Shown here: in pieces, positions 42,252 through 43,892 of the stretch
How positions within the stretch are numbered: the first letter of the stretch is position 1
Layout of the letters: each line of letters opens with the position of its first letter
From: Bacteroidales bacterium
Lineage (GTDB): Bacteria; Bacteroidota; Bacteroidia; Bacteroidales; UBA1402
Length of the DNA stretch: 43,892 nucleotides
NCBI GenBank assembly: GCA_017464285.1
Contig: JAFUDT010000008.1
Coordinates: 1-43,892 of the forward strand
Direction of reading: 5' to 3'
The notes under the pieces: model-generated
Told to the model about the DNA's origin: nothing
Databases searched by the model: none
Seen by the model: the letters and a program-made list of their open reading frames with translations, nothing else
Translations under genes and position numbers: made by a program

Positions 42252-43892
42252 ATGAAAAGAACTTTATCTGTTTCACTTCTGTGTTTTCTGCTGGCATTTA
42301 CATGGCAGCAGGCGCGCGCAATCATCACTGATCCTGATGATTACATTATTTTCGATTCGCAGGGCCTGATTGACTCGACAGTCGCTGCCGGCTTTGCTTC
42401 GCAGTTTTTCACCGAATCGCCCGATCCGGCCAATCTGATTCGTTTCTTCTGGACGGAAAATGTTAAGATCGGCCCTCAGGGCAACGGCATGCGCGGCAGC
42501 TATTCTTCCAAGGATCTGCTGGATATGGGCTTCCCGAAGGGTACGGAAACTGGTACGGCCAAAGGCGTGGCCAATCTTTGGGGCATTGGTATTCCGGAAG
42601 CCGCCAACGACGAGGCAAATGGCGTGTACTACACATTGGATGCCATCGCCTATAAAAAACTGCAGCGTGCAAAGGATCCTATTTTGACGGATTATCGCTG
42701 GGACTACAACAAAGTTGAGGCTAAGTACCAACGTCCTTCGGACTCTGTCATTGTCCGTGTGCCGACCACTTGTGACTCCATTGTCTTTGTCGCTCTGGGA
42801 GCCGGGAGCAAGTACGGTTTGGGAATCTATGAATTGCATAAAGGTCGTGACGCGATGCATTACATCGGAGGCAACAACAACATGCAGGTGGTCCGTCTGG
42901 GCTTTGCCCCCTCGTCTGCTGCTGGTGACGTGGACTCCGTGGATTATGTTGTTTTGGGACCGAACAAAGACTGGTACGGCAAGGCCGGCGGCACGGATTT
43001 CACCCAGAACTCGAATGCCCCCTCTTTCACGGAGTATGTATCCAATCCTGCTAACATTGACGGTCTTCCTGACGGCTACCCGAAGGGCGAGCGCTGGGGA
43101 ACATGGACGGGTACCTCTGTGTGGCGTATAAAAGTCTATGGTAAAATAGAAAAAGGTGAGATACCTCCCTTTACCGGCACCATTTCCGGCTGGACTTTTC
43201 AGTATCGTCCCAAGGAGACTGGAACGGTTGATCTGAACAATGCTATCACAACGGCTTCCGGCTGGGGCAGCCAGTCCTATGAAAACTATGCTTCCGACGA
43301 AGGCGTGGTCCGTTCGATGCTGACCGCCTCGAAGAACTACAACGTAGGTTATGATGAAGATCTGAAGGCCTTCGGCACCCGTCTGACGGGCCTGCCTGTC
43401 ACTTCCGACACGACCGACTTTACCAAGACGGCCCAGCATCCGGCAGCCTACTTCCAGATTGATTACTCAGCTACTGGTTATCAGGATATGACCCTGAAAT
43501 TTGATTTTTCCATACGTAACAACGGTGCCGATTCTATTGTGGTCGTTGCCAGAAATCTGAGTAACAGTGACTGGACGGTCCTGGGCAAGGTGGCCAACTC
43601 GGCCAATCCTATTACCACATTGGCTCATGCCGAACTGGCTATCCCCAATGATCTGGCCAATGTCAAGGAAGTGGCTGTTCGTCTGCTGATGGATGGCGGA
43701 GATTACCCCGAAGGTGCCGAAATGGTCGTTTCCGGCCTGCGTATCGACGGCTATGACGATTATGTTGCCCTGAACGACGGTGCCCAGAAGGTGGCCTATA
43801 TCACCACGGCAGCCGATCGTCTGCATCTGCTCGACCGTTCCACGACGGCCGACTCGACCGACTATGTCTATCGTGCCCTTCGCGACAACAAG
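42252..43892 (+). CDS. secreted protein of unknown function, 3' end beyond the window
   Basis: 547 codons are open from ATG 42252 to the last base with no stop. Signal peptide 1-23 (TWQQARA-IITD). The first part (about 24-290) has beta-rich segments with YIIFDSQGLIDSTV and VWRIKVYGKIEKG. A second module begins near SGWTFQYRPKETGTVDLN (about 310) and runs to LRIDGYDDYV (about 515); its jelly-roll-like pattern (WGSQSYENY, AAYFQIDYS, MTLKFDFSIRNN) resembles the N-terminal sandwiches of secreted Bacteroidales glycan enzymes. I do not recognise a catalytic domain in the visible part; one may follow outside the window. The 338-base region upstream probably regulates it. Confidence 0.8.
   Translation, partial: MKRTLSVSLLCFLLAFTWQQARAIITDPDDYIIFDSQGLIDSTVAAGFASQFFTESPDPANLIRFFWTENVKIGPQGNGMRGSYSSKDLLDMGFPKGTETGTAKGVANLWGIGIPEAANDEANGVYYTLDAIAYKKLQRAKDPILTDYRWDYNKVEAKYQRPSDSVIVRVPTTCDSIVFVALGAGSKYGLGIYELHKGRDAMHYIGGNNNMQVVRLGFAPSSAAGDVDSVDYVVLGPNKDWYGKAGGTDFTQNSNAPSFTEYVSNPANIDGLPDGYPKGERWGTWTGTSVWRIKVYGKIEKGEIPPFTGTISGWTFQYRPKETGTVDLNNAITTASGWGSQSYENYASDEGVVRSMLTASKNYNVGYDEDLKAFGTRLTGLPVTSDTTDFTKTAQHPAAYFQIDYSATGYQDMTLKFDFSIRNNGADSIVVVARNLSNSDWTVLGKVANSANPITTLAHAELAIPNDLANVKEVAVRLLMDGGDYPEGAEMVVSGLRIDGYDDYVALNDGAQKVAYITTAADRLHLLDRSTTADSTDYVYRALRDNK

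Noticed and set aside
42273..43439. 388-codon open frame on the minus strand
   Set aside because: The plus strand there has a longer frame with a signal peptide and domain-like pattern; the minus frame has neither.

Overview
The window looks like a chromosomal segment of a Bacteroidales bacterium (phylum Bacteroidota) with fairly GC-rich coding DNA. The evidence is the TTTG-(N19-21)-TAnnTTTG promoter pattern typical of that phylum, MG2-domain envelope proteins, PL9 and GH43 polysaccharidases, type IX secretion (T9SS)-like C-terminal tails, an MscS/UvrA/CstA/PFOR complement of the Bacteroidetes type, and start sites without clear Shine-Dalgarno sequences. Genus cannot be settled from the sequence. 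I saw no rRNA, tRNA, CRISPR array, insertion sequence or phage gene.

Layout. (1) 1-5014: two tandem paralogous large MG2-type envelope proteins (the first cut by the window edge) flank a small AT-richer lipoprotein. (2) 5023-10349: one promoter and a tightly packed plus-strand run of a TrmH-family methyltransferase, a two-domain class II aldolase-like protein, lipoate ligase, C69 dipeptidase and mannose-6-phosphate isomerase. (3) 10357-16309: a minus-strand run with an M24 peptidase, gcvP, grpE and dnaJ. (4) 16389-25147: a pectin/acid-sugar region. A racemase-superfamily enzyme, an ACS-type MFS carrier and a GH43 arabinanase run on plus. A BKACE-family enzyme and a DUF1537-family sugar-acid kinase, translationally coupled, run on minus. 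A multidomain PL9 pectate lyase diverges from them. (5) 25153-28847: uvrA and an MscS channel, followed by a strong bidirectional terminator. (6) 28931-35553: a minus-strand run of cstA, a giant lipoprotein and an outer-membrane barrel. (7) 35749-39545: pyruvate:ferredoxin oxidoreductase, divergent from cstA. (8) 39611-43892: a secreted alpha/beta hydrolase with a T9SS-like tail, a CBM9-like protein on minus, a 338-bp AT-rich intergenic region with inverted repeats, and a secreted protein that runs off the end.

How the genes may work together (inference). PL9 and GH43 would cut pectin backbone and arabinan outside the cell. The MFS carrier would import acidic sugars. The racemase-like, BKACE and DUF1537 enzymes would process a sugar acid, possibly with the aldolase at 5610. 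This set does not match a pathway I can name and is the best candidate for new metabolism. The giant repeat lipoprotein plus barrel pair is the best candidate for an undescribed envelope system. CstA-family transporters can carry pyruvate or peptides, so its divergent pairing with PFOR suggests a pyruvate module.
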